Positions 1 to 9,679 are shown, counted from the stretch's first letter. The stretch: DNA of 64,000 nucleotides from JACOTK01 sp963743945 (GCA_963743945.1 CAVURO010000006.1:1-64000), one strand, 5' to 3'. Numbers and translations are program-made. The notes: generated by a model not told the origin, from the letters alone.

Positions 1-93
1 GAGAACGTCGCCATGCCCCTCGAAGGGCCTCGCTGGCCACATCTTGCTGACCGCAATGACCTTGAGCACGGCAGACAGCGTCCGCGTCGGTCT

Positions 94-3000
94 GAACTGC
101 CGCGGGTCGTTCGAAGCTTGATTCGACAGACCAACGATCAAGTTGTTCAGCTTGAGATGCGTGCCGCTGAAGGCACCGACCTGCCGGGCTACGACGGGAC
201 GAACACCCGCAGGTCGGGGCACTCCCTTCGTACCCGACGGGGATGCCGTTGGAGCTCGGCACAAGCGCCGACCCCTGCGGACAGAAGGCCAACGAGGATC
301 TACGATCGCCGCCGGGCCCCGTTGGGCAAGGACATGTCGACGACGACCTTCGTCTCTCGCGACGCCGTGGGAGTGGCGAGGCAGCCGTGGACCTCGACGC
401 CAAGCGGACCGAAGGCAAGTGGCGCGACGTTCGGGTGTATGACGTAGATCACATTCAGCAGGTGTCGGAGACGGATGACTCATTGGCTTGAAGTTGCTGG
501 GGCAGGTCGGGGTGGATGCTCACTGTCTACTGGCTTGGCCTTCTCACCTTGCTCCTCCTCCATCAATCTCGCTGAGAGTCTGTTTTGCTGCAGCGGGGAC
601 CAGGCTGCTGGGATCCATCGGAGTTGCTCAGGAGGTCGACTCCACGCTGGTCCTCGGCGGTTCGCCATCGACGATGCTGCGTTCGTCGTGGTGTTGATGC
701 CGTCGACAGCACCAATTGGCAAGAGGCGACCGACCGCACCCTTGTTGTCCGGGTATGTCATGAGCCGACGACGGCGAAGGTCTACGCACCTGGGTCTCCT
801 TCAAGAACTTGTTGGGAAGCTCAGCCCGTTCGGTTCACCACGATGATCTGCTTGCCGAGACCGGTCGGCGCTGACATCGCCCTCCCGTCCGATCGATCGC
901 GATGCCTTGAGTCGCTGCTCAAGGCAGGCGGGCATCGATGAGGACCGATCCTCGAACTCGCTCGGGCTGCTCGACACAGCGTCGGCGCCTTCCAACGTCG
1001 GGCGTCTGCCCACGGAGCGGTACTCGCTCCTCCGTGGACCAGCTCACTGTCATCAAAGATTGGCCGCCGAGCGTGGCTCTCCGGGCGCTGGAGCGAGCGC
1101 AAGTAGGGGACGTCGACGCCTTGTCCGAGCTGCTCGGAATGCCCTATGAGGAGGCTCGGGAGGAGCTTGGGTCTCTGGGCTCCGGTCCTGACCCCCTTTT
1201 CCTGACGGTTGGCGAAACATGGACGGTTGCCTCGCTCGACGATGCGTGGCGATTTGGTCACTCTGCTCTGCAAGCGCCGGACCTGGCTGCCTACGAGATG
1301 TTGGTCCAAACGAGTCTTGGCGCGATTGACCCCAAGCTCGACCTTCCAATCTCGGACCGCTGGATGGCCAGCGTGTACGGCAAGACCCCCATCCACTCAA
1401 GTGATCTCCGCGAAGGTGTCGCTCAAGTGCTGGCGCTCATCGGAGCCCGCGGTGAACAGGTGCAGATCGGTTCGGAGACACTTCGATCGTGGCTGCACCG
1501 TGTGCTGGGGCTGTTGTTCCGAAGAGCCAATGAGGATCTGTCTGGGCAGTTGTGGGCGTCACTCACGGACGTCATGACCGCTCTCCTTGCGGAGGCCGCA
1601 CCGGACGTGTTCCTCCAAGCCGTTCAAGCAGGACTCGACGGACCAAAGCCGCTCCTCGGCTCGATGTTCGCCGACCAAGAGGGCGACGTACTAAGGGTCC
1701 ACAGTCCACACACTGGCCTGCTTTGGGCTCTGGAGACCGTTGCCTGGTCGGCGGAGCATTTCTCGCTTGCGGTTGAGCAACTTGCCCGACTGGTTGAGGT
1801 CGATCCGGGCGGACATCTGAGTAACCGCCCGTTGGCGAGCCTCACTTCGATCTTCCGACCCTGGATGCCTCAGTGCACTGTGCCAGGTGATCGTCGGATG
1901 GTCGTGTTGGACGGACTGCGCTCACGTCACAACACCGTCACCTGGCCATTGATGCTGTCGCTGCTACCCGAACACCATGCCGTTGGTCACTACACCAGTG
2001 CCCCCAAGTTCCGCGACTGGCGCCCCGAGGACAACCGAACCATCCCTCGGGACCGAGTCGAGGTTGAGCTGGGAATCACTCGTCGGCTCCTGGAGGACGC
2101 CAGCAACGACCCGGATCGATGGGTCGAACTAGCTCGCAACTTCGACAAGGTGCCAACGGAAGCCCTGGCTGAGATTGTCGCTCGACTCGATGCCCTTACC
2201 GCCCACACCGACGGGGCAGCCCTGCGGGCCGCGGTATGGAAGCCACTCCACGATCTAGTCACCAAGCATCAGCGATTCTCCTATACAGAGTGGGCGATGA
2301 GCCCGAACGCCTTAGCTTCGCTGGACGAGTTGCAGCAGCGCTTGGCGCCAGAGGACCCGGTGGATCGGGTCAGCTGGTTGTTCGATGAGCATCTGCCTGA
2401 CCTGCCCGAGGACAACGACAGAGACTTCGACTTCGAGAAGTCGGAAGCTGCAGTCTTGAAGCGTCGGGTGGACGCAGTTCGCTCGTTGTGGGAAGGCGAC
2501 GATGGGCCGGCCAATCTCCTCCGACTTGTTCGCGAGGCAAAGGTTCCCGGCATTATTGGCTTCGCGGTGCACGAAGCTGGCTTGGACGACGCCGGCGAGT
2601 TCCTTCTCGACGAGATCGACTCCGATGAGTGGAGCCTCTACGTCGCCGCCAGCGGTTGGGCACGATCTAAGGCCCGATCAGAGGGATGGGACTGGATGGC
2701 GGCACACGTCGCGAGGTTCTCGGATCGGCCGTTGGCGACGGCCAGGCTGCTCCTTGAGTGGGATGACCTCGGCCAGGCTTGGCAGGTAGCAGCCGAGTCC
2801 CCCGCAGTCGATGCCGCCTACTGGTCAGAGTTTTCGCCGTACGGCCGCGGCCACGGCTTCCCACTCGCTGAGGCGGCCGCCCGACAACTTCTTGACCACG
2901 ACCGGCCGCGGGCTGCTCTGACGCAGATGAACCTCTATGCAGGCTCAGTAGGGATTGACCGCGAGTTGGTACTCATCGGCCTCGAGCGCTTGGTCGGAAT

Positions 3001-3757
3001 GCCAAGCGACCATCCGGATCAGTTCCGGATCGAGTCTCACGACATCGAGCGTCTGCTCGACTACCTCCGCAAGGGGGATGGCGAGGTCGATGAGGAACGC
3101 CTTGGACTCCTGGAGTGGCGCCTTCGGCCTGGTCTGCGCTTCGACGCTCATAGTCCTGTCCTTGAACGCCGCTTGGCGCAGAAGCCAGAGTTCTTCGTCG
3201 AAGTCCTCTCGATGGCGTTCAAGCCGCACGAAAAGGAGATGGAGCGCGACGTCGCCCCCCGAGATGGCTCGAAACGCCTACCAGCTTCTAGACGATTGGC
3301 AGATTGTCCCTGGCAACACTGCGGCGGGCTCGCCCGTCGACGTGGAGAGACTCAATCGGTGGCTGGATGACGTTCGCCCGATACTCGACGAGGTCGATCG
3401 AACCGGTATCGGCTACGACATCATCGGGCGAGTCCTCACTAAGGCCCCTGGGGACGAAGACGGGACCTGGCCCTCCAAACCAGTGAGAGATGTGATCGAG
3501 CGCCTCGCCAGTTCAGAATTGGATGAAGGTTTTCGGGTGGAGGTCTTCAACAGTCGGGCGTGGTCAGTCGAGGCTTCAGCGAAGGGGGTGCGTCCGAGCG
3601 GACCATGGCTGATAAGTACAGCGGACTTGCCAGTCTGATTCGTGACCAATCCCCCCGAACGGCGTCGATCCTCGATCAACTCGCGCGGAGCTACGAGTCG
3701 TACGCCCGCCGACAGGATGAAGAGTCTGAGCGATTCCGAGAAGGCTTGGGTCACTGA
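94..3757 (+). pseudogene. Decayed gene for a very large (about 1,200 aa) multi-domain protein of unnamed actinobacterial family
   Basis: One long protein can be followed across the whole stretch, but only by changing frame repeatedly. The N-terminal part is seen as LPGYDG near 190, TPFVPDG near 225, LELGTSADP near 250, then YDRRR, then WRDVRVYD near 420-445; the middle as ARAARHSVGAFQRRA near 965-1005. A long open stretch follows (about 1037-3255, mostly helical, acidic and Trp-rich), then a switch at a C6 run (3255-3260) and another near 3550 to the C-terminal tail ending at 3757. From memory, this order of motifs resembles large actinobacterial proteins of unknown function with an N-terminal domain, a central possible NTPase-like part and a helical-repeat C-terminus; I cannot name the family. 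At least six shifts are needed, so it is probably not expressed as one protein. The last two shifts compensate and could be sequencing errors. Confidence 0.6.
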
Positions 3758-4008
3758 CATCGCGACCGGCCAGGTAGGACGGTGAAGCTGGCTCCCAGAA
3801 GCACCCGCGCTCGGTCCGCATGTGGACTGGCGCCGTGTTGTGCGAGGAGGGCGGTACGAGAGATCTTCTTCGGTCGGGTCGTGGGCAAAGTGGCCTGTCA
3901 GCCCCGATGTCGCAAGGGGGTTGAAGCACCCCGGGTCAGGTGACTGCTCCATCTCTTGAAAAGGATGGAGTCAGCGGTCACCACCGAAGGGGCAGCGACT
4001 CCCCGGTC

Positions 4009-4080
4009 TGGCTGCGAGAGCGAGCTGTCCGAATGGTGCTGGACCATACGCACGAGTACAGCAAGCGATCGTCCTGGTAG
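4009..4080 (+). pseudogene. Fragment of an IS3-family transposase orfA
   Basis: A short frame reads WLRERAVRMVLDHTHEY before a stop. This is close to the N-terminal helix-turn-helix segment of IS3-family OrfA proteins (typical form FRERAVRMVxEHxxEY). Only about 23 codons remain and no second reading frame or inverted repeats are visible. It lies in an otherwise empty 360-bp gap between the decayed large gene and the DUF4238 gene, so it is read as an insertion-sequence scar. No other coding signal was seen between 3758 and 4123. Confidence 0.5.
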
Positions 4081-4123
4081 TCGCAGGACGTCCTCCTGCG
4101 TCTCCAGCGACGCGGCGACAAAC

Positions 4124-5120
4124 CTAGGCGGGACGTTGCGTCCCTTCGAGTATCTCCCCCAGTTCCTCGTCGATGATGTTACGGAAGGACGGGGCAGAGG
4201 CTCGGCCCTTGCTTCGTCCGAGCGTGATGGTCGGCTCGGGCAACCGAGGGCTCGTCAGCGCGAGCGATGTCTCACCTAGAGGCTCGGTGCCCGGCATGAC
4301 GAACAGCGCGTCTCTGCACTCGCGTGCCAGCAGCTCGTTCGTTGTGACGACCAGGTCTCGAGGGGCGGGAAACCGCGTCGGGCCGAAATGGCGGCGGACA
4401 CCGAGCAGAAGATGTCGAGGGCTCAACGGGAGACGGAGTTCATCCTCGGGACCGATGTCGAAGCCGCCGAAGCCGCCCGCAGGCATGTTCGTGTGGAACA
4501 GCACCGCAGGACTGTCGCTCAGGCAGAGAGCCGGCCGTCGCGCTTCCGCCACGCTCCATGTCAGTTCCTTCGCTCGCTCGAGGAGCCGGTCGACCGTACG
4601 GATTAGCACCCTGATGCGGCTGTTGCGGTCAGAGCGGACTCGATACTCCGGTGGGGGATCGCGTCGAGCTGCGAGGAAGATTTCGCGGGCGTCGTCATCA
4701 TCCCAGTCCTCCGCTGAACGCGCCGCTCGGTACGCACTCACCGCGTCCATGCCAGCAAGCAGCGGCCCAATAGCCTGTTCGGCTAGCTCGTCGAGTTCAC
4801 CGAAGCGAGGGCTTCTGGCCAGCTGAACCACGGCGAACCTGCCCGCGGCTTCGAAGTCCGCGTCGTCGATGCTGCCGTCGAGGAGGCGAAGGATCGTGGC
4901 ACCAGCGCCGCTCTCTACCCGGTCATCGAGATACCTCTCGAGGCTGGTGTCGTACTTGGTCGAACCAGTTTCGTACGAATAAAAATGCTTCAGAACTGCC
5001 ACGTTCGAGATGTTCAGGACCCTCGTCACTGCGAGTCCGAGAGCGCACCTCCACCTCGTCATCGACGGCGAAGTGGCGCAACAGCAATCTCGGTACGACG
5101 TGCTGATGCCGATGAGCCAT
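4124..5120 (-). pseudogene. DUF4238 family protein, frameshifted near its N-terminus
   Basis: The start (ATG at 5120) gives MAHRHQHVVPRLLLRHFAVDD, the typical opening of DUF4238 proteins with its HxVPxxLLRxF signature. Around 5020-5040 homology continues in another frame as RVLNISNVAVLKHFYSYE and then runs uninterrupted to the stop at 4124, with acidic and Arg-rich helices and the central CLSDSPAVLFHTN segment that the family usually has. The total is about 330 residues, normal for the family. DUF4238 function is unknown; such genes are often found in mobile or defence islands, which fits this place. One frameshift separates the two parts, so the gene is either broken or carries a single sequencing error. 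Family assignment is fairly sure, activity is not. Confidence 0.65.
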
Positions 5121-5257
5121 GCGACCATCAAACCGCAGCGACCGTCGAACGCGTCATGGTTTTGGATGCGGGTCCTGACCGCGGTCAGATCGCGTGTTGG
5201 CCAGGCGGCTCAGTTCAATGGCTCGGAGCCGAAGAGTATCGAGGCGTTCGCGCTGTA

Positions 5258-6082
5258 CTACGAGCCGGTGACTTGCAGGACCGTTGACGCTGGCCAAAGC
5301 TCGATCGCGCCGAACCGGATCACGGCGGTACCGCCCGGTCGCGGGTCACCGTGGACCAAGACTTCGACCTGCTGCGCTACGTCGAAGCCCTTGGGTACAG
5401 CTCCCAGGACGATGTCGAGTTCTGTGCTTCCCCCGGGATCCGAGAGAGAAGCGACTGGTTGGGCGTCGATGCCGTCACCCACTGCCCACCAGAACCGCAT
5501 CACTTTCGGATGTGCTGTCGAGGAGCGGGCTTGTTCAGCCCGCATGTGGAGTTGGCGAGCCCGGCGCACCTGTATGAGGGAAGCCACGGCCCCACCGAAC
5601 GCGAGGCCAGCGAGAGCGAGCACACGGAAAGAGAACTCGCCTGTCAGAACGATGCCAACGACGCATACCAACAGAAGGGCGATGCCACCCACTGCACCCC
5701 AACGCGCATGACGCTCAGCGGCGTCCAGTCGCTTCGTCCATTCATTCGGCGAGGCGGGCACCTCGGACGCGGCAGAGCCGCCGACGGCCGGATGCACGAG
5801 TGCCGGCTCCGCGAACATGGGGACGGGGCTGGGACCTAAGACCCGCCCGGTGGCTCGGACAGTGACGCCGTCGGGGCAGATCACAGCTTCGACCTCGCCG
5901 GCTGCAACGTCGCCGATCACCTGCACCAAGCCACCGGAAGAGATTCGGGGCACCTGCTGTGTGGGCTCGACGGCGAACCGGGCGACGGGGCCATCGAAGC
6001 GTGATGCGTCGGGTGCGTAGAGAAACGCTTGTGGACCTTCGTCCCCGCCTGTTCGAAGCCTGAGCCGGTACGGCGCTTCCAC
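5258..6082 (-). CDS. Hypothetical protein with two central membrane helices
   Basis: 274 residues from an ATG at 6082. Residues 1-110 look like a soluble beta-rich domain, followed by two adjacent hydrophobic segments (GGIALLLVCVVGIVL and ALAGLAFGGAVASLI) that form a hairpin, then a basic stretch and a C-terminal soluble domain of about 80 residues. I do not recognise the family. Upstream, in another frame (to ATG at 6213), lies a plausible 45-residue segment that could be a frameshifted N-terminal extension, so the start is uncertain. It sits between the DUF4238 gene and the tRNA-Gly scar, on the strand opposite to the decayed large gene, and is presumably cargo of the same island. No partner gene or promoter is evident. 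Confidence 0.5.
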   Translation of the reverse strand: MEAPYRLRLRTGGDEGPQAFLYAPDASRFDGPVARFAVEPTQQVPRISSGGLVQVIGDVAAGEVEAVICPDGVTVRATGRVLGPSPVPMFAEPALVHPAVGGSAASEVPASPNEWTKRLDAAERHARWGAVGGIALLLVCVVGIVLTGEFSFRVLALAGLAFGGAVASLIQVRRARQLHMRAEQARSSTAHPKVMRFWWAVGDGIDAQPVASLSDPGGSTELDIVLGAVPKGFDVAQQVEVLVHGDPRPGGTAVIRFGAIELWPASTVLQVTGS

Positions 6083-6328
6083 ACCCGCACCGTTACCCGC
6101 AGGTGCGACGTGCAGGCACCCTCCGAGATGACGGAACAGAACCGATGCAGATCGAGTTGGGCACTCTCCACCTCAATCCGACTGTGGTCGAGCGCGGCCG
6201 TCGTGCCATTCACGTGCCACTAGCACCGGAGAATCCCGGAGAGCAGCGGTCAAGAGCGGACAATGAAAAGGGCCCGTGACCAGCATGTTCACCAATTCGG
6301 CGCCGCCGGACGGGATGCCTCGAGCCTT

Positions 6329-6370
6329 TTCCCAAGCTGAGAACGCGGGTTCGATTCCCGTCACCCGCTC
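6329..6370 (+). pseudogene. 3' half of a tRNA-Gly (CCC) gene, probable attachment-site scar
   Basis: The sequence begins with the anticodon loop TTCCCAA and continues through the 3' anticodon strand GCTGA, a T-arm with GGTTCGATTCC, and the 3' acceptor strand CACCCGCTC, as in actinobacterial tRNA-Gly(CCC). The 5' half is absent: the bases before TTCCCAA do not pair with GCTGA and no D-arm is present. A strong hairpin follows at once. Site-specific recombinases often use the 3' half of a tRNA gene as attachment site and leave a copy at the far end of the inserted element, so the integrated DNA should lie to the left of this point. Confidence 0.7.
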
Positions 6371-6376
6371 AAGCGC

Positions 6377-6417
6377 GAAGGCCCAGGTCAGCCGACATTT
6401 CCGGCGACTGGGCCTTC
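6377..6417 (+). terminator. Hairpin terminator after the tRNA-Gly fragment
   Basis: A perfect 10-bp inverted repeat, GAAGGCCCAG at 6377-6386 and CTGGGCCTTC at 6408-6417, starts 7 bases after the end of the tRNA fragment. The place and strength fit the terminator of the original tRNA gene, kept with its 3' half. The loop is 21 bases and there is no strong T run, as is common in high-GC actinobacteria. Confidence 0.6.
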
Positions 6418-6443
6418 ATCCGAGAGGGGCCGAAACGGCCGGC

Positions 6444-7788
6444 GTGACCCTAACCCGCCCTGTTCGGTAGTGGTTGGGGGTTGAGGTCGGCGCGTCCGCG
6501 AAAACGCCCTTCTGGTGCGGGAAACTTGTGCTGTCGAAGGCAACAAGACCCCCAACCAGAAGGGCACTTCCATGGTGAAGCGTAATCGTCGTCGTCCGGC
6601 CGTCAAGATCACCGGTGGCGGCACCGGGATCGTGAACCACGCGGGCACCCGTCTGCTCGCCGATCTCGCCGATCAGCTGGGTCTCACGACGGCGTTGTCA
6701 AAGGCGATGGCACCCACGAAACAACGTCGCCGCGGCCATGACCGTGGTGAGGTGCTCGTCGATGTTGCGGTGATGCTCGCCGATGGCGGCGAGACGATCT
6801 CGGATGTCGCAGTGCTGCGTGATCAGCCGGATCTGTTCGGTGAGGTGGCGTCGCATCCAACGGTGTGGCGCACCCTTCAAGCCGTCGATGACGACACGCT
6901 CGCAAGGATCAAGACCGCCCGCGTCCAGGCACGAGCGAACGCGTGGGCGGCGGGCGCTGATCCGGGGTTCTATGTGATCGACATCGACGCCACCTTGGTC
7001 GGGTCACATTCGGAGAAAGAACACGCAGCACCGACCTACAAGCGTGGGTTCGGGTTCCACCCGCTGCTCGCGTATCTCGATGCCACCGGCGAAGCACTCG
7101 CCGGAATACTGCGGCCCGGCAACGCCGGATCGGGCACTGCCACTGATCATGTGAGCGTGCTCGATGACGCACTCGACCAGCTCCCGATCAACCCCGCTGA
7201 TGTCGAGGTGATCGCCCGAGCGGACTCGGCGGGCTGGTCACACAAGTTCGTCGATCATTGCCGCCAACGTGACGTGCGGTTCGTGATCGGCCATCAACTC
7301 AACGTCGATGTCGCCAACGTCCTGGTCAACGTGCCGAAACGGGCGTGGCAGCCGGCGATCTCCGCCGACGGCGGCGAGTGGCGCGACCACGCCGAGGTCG
7401 TCGAGATCACCCACCTCGTCGCCGACCTGTTCGACGGCTGGCCCGACGGGTGCCGCATGATCGCACGCCGCGAACTCCCACACCCCGGCGCGCAGCTCAC
7501 CTTCACCGACGTCGACGGTCACCGCTACCAAGTGTTCGTCACCGACCTCGCCGACAGCGACATCGCCTACCTCGAAGCGCTCTACCGCGGACGCGGCCGC
7601 GTCGAACGACAGATCTGCGACACCAAAGCTCTCGGGCTGACGAACCTGCCCTCGCACTCGTTCGCCATCAACACCACCTGGCTGCACCTCGTGCTGTGTG
7701 CTCACGACCTGCTCGCCTGGTGTCGGCTCCTCACCCTCGACGGCGACTTGGCCCCAGCCGGCTACCGAACAGCTTGGGCTAACGTCAA
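6444..7788 (+). mobile_element. IS1380-family insertion sequence with imperfect terminal inverted repeats
   Basis: Imperfect 27-bp terminal repeats bracket the transposase: the left one ends in CTGTTCGGTAG at 6470 and the right one begins with CTACCGAACAG at 7762, with about 20 of 26 positions matching over the full length. The element is about 1.34 kb. The right repeat overlaps the end of the transposase reading frame, which suggests a deletion of the 3' end of the gene inside the element. No certain target-site duplication was seen. Confidence 0.65.
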
Positions 7789-7840
7789 TACCGTTCAATT
7801 AGAGATCTGGACGGCTTGGTGGGGTGGCCGATCGGGTTGA
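6572..7840 (+). CDS. IS1380-family transposase, C-terminus probably truncated
   Basis: 422 residues from ATG at 6572 (MVKRNRRRPAVKITGGG), which is the usual kind of start for this family; an upstream in-frame ATG at 6515 lies in the leader. A DDE-type transposase is shown by FYVIDIDATLV followed by KRGFGFHPLL, then IARADSAGW, and later YRGRGRVERQICDTK with the catalytic Glu, followed by TWLHLVLCAHDLLAW. After LTLDGDLAPAGYRT the frame runs into the right terminal repeat and beyond, so the final 40 to 60 residues of a normal IS1380 protein are missing. All three catalytic regions are present, but the lost tail makes activity doubtful. It inserted next to the tRNA-Gly scar. Confidence 0.85.
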   Translation: MVKRNRRRPAVKITGGGTGIVNHAGTRLLADLADQLGLTTALSKAMAPTKQRRRGHDRGEVLVDVAVMLADGGETISDVAVLRDQPDLFGEVASHPTVWRTLQAVDDDTLARIKTARVQARANAWAAGADPGFYVIDIDATLVGSHSEKEHAAPTYKRGFGFHPLLAYLDATGEALAGILRPGNAGSGTATDHVSVLDDALDQLPINPADVEVIARADSAGWSHKFVDHCRQRDVRFVIGHQLNVDVANVLVNVPKRAWQPAISADGGEWRDHAEVVEITHLVADLFDGWPDGCRMIARRELPHPGAQLTFTDVDGHRYQVFVTDLADSDIAYLEALYRGRGRVERQICDTKALGLTNLPSHSFAINTTWLHLVLCAHDLLAWCRLLTLDGDLAPAGYRTAWANVNTVQLEIWTAWWGGRSG

Positions 7841-9020
7841 GGCCAGTGGCGGTGGCGGGATCGTTTGACGTGCCATCGGGTGTACTTGCGTTTGACGACG
7901 CGGGGGTTGGCTCGGGGCCGGCGTGGTGGGAGGAGCCGGGCGACGAGCTCGGCGATGGCGTGGCGCCAGAGGTGCTGGGTGGTGTCGGTGGCCTCAGGGG
8001 GGAAAGGCGCCCTCTTGGGCGATGGAACGGCGTGAGATGCGCAGGGCGGCGACGAAGGAGACCCGGTCGGGATCGCGGCCGGCGTGGGCGGCGGCGTCGA
8101 ACATGAGCGAGCGGATGGCGTAGTGGCAGCACAGGTGGCCCCAGATCTCCTGGGTCACGAGGTCCGGCGATACCGACCTCGGGTGGACGCTGAGTCATCT
8201 CGACGAATGCCCGGAGGTAGGTAGCGCTGAGCTGCACGGCGTATAGCAACACGAGCTCGTCGGTCACGTGGTGCCCGGCCGGTCCGTTGATCGGACGGCT
8301 CCACGCAAGGAGCTGGTGGGCCGCGCGGTGGCTATGGACGAAGGCGCTGAGGAACCGGTGATGCACGTTGAGGTGAACTCGGTGGTCCGGAGTCACGATC
8401 TCGTTGAGGATCAGGCTGTCGACCAGCGCCCCCCATCGAAGGAAGGCGTTGTAGCGCTGGCGCTGCTCAGTTGCGTGGCCCCGCGGATCGGACTCGGCGA
8501 GCCAGTCCGCGAACTCCGGCTGCTCGTCGGGCGGGCCGAAGAACGGATCGAAGCTGTCCATCTCGAAGTACATCGGGTGGAGGACGATCGAGCCGTCCTC
8601 CGACGTCATGCCGCGCCGCACGATTCGGAGCTTCGATCGTCCCTTGCCGACAAGTCGGTGCTCCTCGACGATCGACGGCAGTTCTCCCTGGCGCCATCTC
8701 GTCACCGCATCGGTCAGCTGTTCCTCGGTTGCGTTCTCGTAGTGCTGCACGAAGCGATCGCCGAGCATGGCGACGAGATCCGCTGCCCAGTGATCGAGGG
8801 CCGAGCGGAGAAGCCCGAAGGCCGGAGCGAACAGCCGACGATCGCGTAGGACGAGCGCTCCCTGGATGTACTGCGCGAACTCTGCTGCGCGATCAGCGAA
8901 CTCGCCGTGCTGCCCATGGAAGGTTCCCGAGACAACGAACTGTGAGGACCGTCCGGCAAGCGCGACGACGAGGTCATCCGCCAGTTCCCGCAGCTCCTGA
9001 GTTCCCGCCTCGGTCGTCAT
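7785..9020 (-). CDS. Partner gene of AbiEi-like antitoxin, unknown family; C-terminus replaced by IS4 remnant
   Basis: The start is ATG at 9020, giving MTTEAGTQELRELADDLVVA; it overlaps the stop of the upstream antitoxin gene by 4 bases (ATGA), so the two are translationally coupled. About 275 residues (9020 to about 8190) look genuine: an acidic, helical, soluble protein with SALDHWAADLVAMLG and HRFLSAFVHSHRAAHQLL segments. I do not recognise a nucleotidyltransferase motif, so it does not look like the usual AbiEii toxin. Beyond FVEMTQRPPEV the frame enters DNA that belongs to the IS4 remnant on another frame and becomes Arg/Pro-rich shadow sequence down to the stop at 7785. The true C-terminus is therefore probably lost or only slightly altered. 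Confidence 0.55.
   Translation of the reverse strand: MTTEAGTQELRELADDLVVALAGRSSQFVVSGTFHGQHGEFADRAAEFAQYIQGALVLRDRRLFAPAFGLLRSALDHWAADLVAMLGDRFVQHYENATEEQLTDAVTRWRQGELPSIVEEHRLVGKGRSKLRIVRRGMTSEDGSIVLHPMYFEMDSFDPFFGPPDEQPEFADWLAESDPRGHATEQRQRYNAFLRWGALVDSLILNEIVTPDHRVHLNVHHRFLSAFVHSHRAAHQLLAWSRPINGPAGHHVTDELVLLYAVQLSATYLRAFVEMTQRPPEVGIAGPRDPGDLGPPVLPLRHPLAHVRRRRPRRPRSRPGLLRRRPAHLTPFHRPRGRLSPLRPPTPPSTSGATPSPSSSPGSSHHAGPEPTPASSNASTPDGTSNDPATATGLNPIGHPTKPSRSLIERY
7805..8165 (-). pseudogene. C-terminal fragment of an IS4-family transposase
   Basis: Read on the minus strand, one frame gives DLVTQEIWGHLCCHYAIRSL, then MFDAAAHAGRDPDRVSF and later ANPRVVKRKYTRWHVKRS. This is the well-known C-terminal part of IS4-type DDE transposases, where xQEVWGxLxxHYAIRxLMxxAA is followed by DPDRxSFxxAxRxxRR and NPRxVKRK. 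A stop follows IAQEGAFPP, so at least one frame change is needed to reach the final segment. The N-terminal two thirds are absent. The junction at about 8165 lies exactly where the neighbouring gene loses its own C-terminus. Confidence 0.65.
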
Positions 9021-9679
9021 GTCGTTCTCCTGGTGGGAGTGCAGAGGAAGTCGAGCAACCAGCCCAGCCGCTGCGCCACCGGTTGGGGTCGACGACTGGC
9101 GAGCTTGGCGAGCATTGCTCCGTCGAGCGACGGCATCTCGGCCAACACGGTGGAGATGTTCGATGTCCCATATCCCCACCGCTGATGCTCGACGAGGTCG
9201 ACCGTGGTCTGCTCGGGAGTGGAGACCATGAGCATGGTTTGAGGCCCGGCGACTCGAACAACCTGGCGATCCTCCACGGATCGGGCATGGTGGAACCTGA
9301 GGCGGACACGCTCGAACGTGCGATCGCGCACGTACCGATCGACGACGACCTGATACTCCTGCACCGCGTGGTGAGACGAACCCCACCACGCTGCCGCTGA
9401 GAGGAAGGCGGTGTAATACCCGCACCCGAGATGGCGCATCATCGGATCGATGAAGTGCTCGGCAGGGACGGTGCCCCAGCGCCGGAACGTCGGGGGGATA
9501 GTGACGTAGAGCCCCCGGGTCGGGGAGAAGAGAAGGCCTTTCCTCGCAGCATTGGCGACCGCGGCGCGCACCGACTCCGGACTTGCCCCGGTGATCTCCT
9601 GGATCTCGGCGCTGGTGAAGGAACTCCGCCCCTCGCCCTGCAGGCGATCCCAGAGCCCCTCGAAGTCGACACGCTTCAC
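9017..9679 (-). CDS. AbiEi-like antitoxin / transcriptional regulator (type IV toxin-antitoxin)
   Basis: About 220 residues from a GTG at 9679 (VKRVDFEGLWDRL); an ATG at 9742 would add 21 unlikely residues. The N-terminus is a winged helix (SAEIQEITGASPESVRAAV), followed by RGLYVTIPPTFRRWGTVPAEHFIDPMM broken into the usual AbiEi core and YYTAFLSAAAWWGSSHHAVQ, typical of this antitoxin family, and then the C-terminal domain with TPEQTTVDLVEHQRWGYG. AbiEi proteins repress their own operon and neutralise a cognate nucleotidyltransferase (AbiEii). Here the coupled downstream gene is not a recognisable AbiEii. Promoter and operator should lie in the 120-bp gap shared with the divergent HTH/PIN pair. 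Confidence 0.75.
   Translation of the reverse strand: MKRVDFEGLWDRLQGEGRSSFTSAEIQEITGASPESVRAAVANAARKGLLFSPTRGLYVTIPPTFRRWGTVPAEHFIDPMMRHLGCGYYTAFLSAAAWWGSSHHAVQEYQVVVDRYVRDRTFERVRLRFHHARSVEDRQVVRVAGPQTMLMVSTPEQTTVDLVEHQRWGYGTSNISTVLAEMPSLDGAMLAKLASRRPQPVAQRLGWLLDFLCTPTRRTT

Noticed and set aside
6250..6370. Complete tRNA gene
   Set aside because: The sequence before the anticodon loop cannot form the acceptor, D-arm or anticodon 5' strand of tRNA-Gly.
7785..9425. A 546-residue protein on the minus strand
   Set aside because: The first 135 residues are a shadow of the AbiEi gene and the last 130 are out of frame with the IS4 fragment; only the middle is genuine.
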